Shown here piece after piece: positions 24,604 through 24,717 of a DNA stretch of 24,717 bases. Numbering within the stretch: position 1 is the stretch's first letter; the number at the start of each line of letters is the position of its first letter. The notes under the pieces are model-generated. The model saw nothing but the letters and a program-made list of their open reading frames with translations. It had not been told where the DNA came from and made no database searches. The translations under genes and the position numbers were made by a program. The DNA is from JBAVQS01 sp049694275 (GTDB taxonomy: Bacteria > Chloroflexota > Anaerolineae > UBA4142 > SHND01), in contig JBAVQS010000184.1 of assembly GCA_049694275.1 (NCBI GenBank), forward strand, positions 1-24,717. The letters run 5' to 3'.

Positions 24604-24717
24604 GTGCCAATCATGCGTGATGTTTTTCTGGCCCTGTCCAAGAACGCAACGGTGCGCCAGCTCGTCGTCGGGTTTCCGCCCTCGCGCCTGGTCTCCCGGC
24701 GCTTTGTGGCGGGTGAA
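24604..24717 (+). CDS. Proline dehydrogenase family protein, N-terminal fragment (runs off the window)
   Basis: Only 38 codons are visible and the frame is open to the window edge. The sequence MRDVFLALSKNATVRQL and the following PPSRLVSRRFVAGE resemble the start of short proline dehydrogenases, where a helical N-terminus ends in a RRFVAGE-type motif. These FAD enzymes oxidise proline to pyrroline-5-carboxylate. GTG at 24604 was chosen as start because AAGGAGG lies 6 nt upstream; the ATG at 24613 would be 15 nt away. It follows the FAD oxidoreductase gene by 24 bp, probably as the second gene of the operon. Confidence 0.6.
   Translation, partial: MPIMRDVFLALSKNATVRQLVVGFPPSRLVSRRFVAGE

Overview
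The window looks like a chromosomal segment of a GC-rich bacterium, most likely a Chloroflexota (Anaerolineae-like) lineage. The grounds are the mixture of very large secreted proteins with Thr-Pro-Thr stalks, DUF11, choice-of-anchor-J and FG-GAP domains, a Thermotoga-type DAHP synthase, a GH63 glucosidase beside an archaeal-type glucose dehydrogenase, and many short dispersed palindromes. The phylum is an inference from gene style; there is no rRNA or tRNA here to prove it.

Layout. (1) Positions 1-1780: an IS110-family insertion sequence sits inside a dispersed palindromic repeat. Its long left non-coding end is where a bridge RNA is expected. (2) 1781-2794: DAHP synthase, first step of aromatic amino acid synthesis, on the plus strand. 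(3) 7268-2823, minus strand: an operon with a strong promoter and a leader able to form two mutually exclusive hairpins. It encodes a DUF2721 membrane protein, a zinc glucose dehydrogenase and a GH63 glucosidase, with ATGA overlap or 7-bp gaps. The two enzymes suggest release and direct oxidation of glucose. (4) 7277-7714: a small lipoprotein with its own promoter. (5) 7955-9835: htpG (Hsp90), with a terminator built from a dispersed palindromic repeat. (6) 9836-11830: a lower-GC island of RHS/polymorphic-toxin debris. It holds a 5'-truncated RHS core end, an orphan toxin-like C-terminal module without a good start codon, an intact immunity-like gene, a second tiny RHS remnant, and a possible small structured RNA.

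(7) 11848-23222, plus strand: four exported proteins. They are a lipoprotein, a 274-aa secreted protein with a Gly/Asn/Gln linker, a 1848-aa multidomain surface protein, and an 1152-aa protein with seven propeller repeats, a roughly 300-residue TPTN/TPTD stalk and a DUF11 domain. The last gene contains an 81-bp palindromic repeat in frame. (8) 23422-24717: an FAD-dependent amine/amino-acid oxidoreductase followed by the start of a probable proline dehydrogenase, probably an amino-acid catabolic operon.

The most interesting points are the IS110 element with guide-like matches between its left end and its insertion site, the exchangeable RHS tip module flanked by short RHS repeats, and the palindromic repeat that serves as a terminator-like structure after htpG but encodes protein inside the propeller gene.
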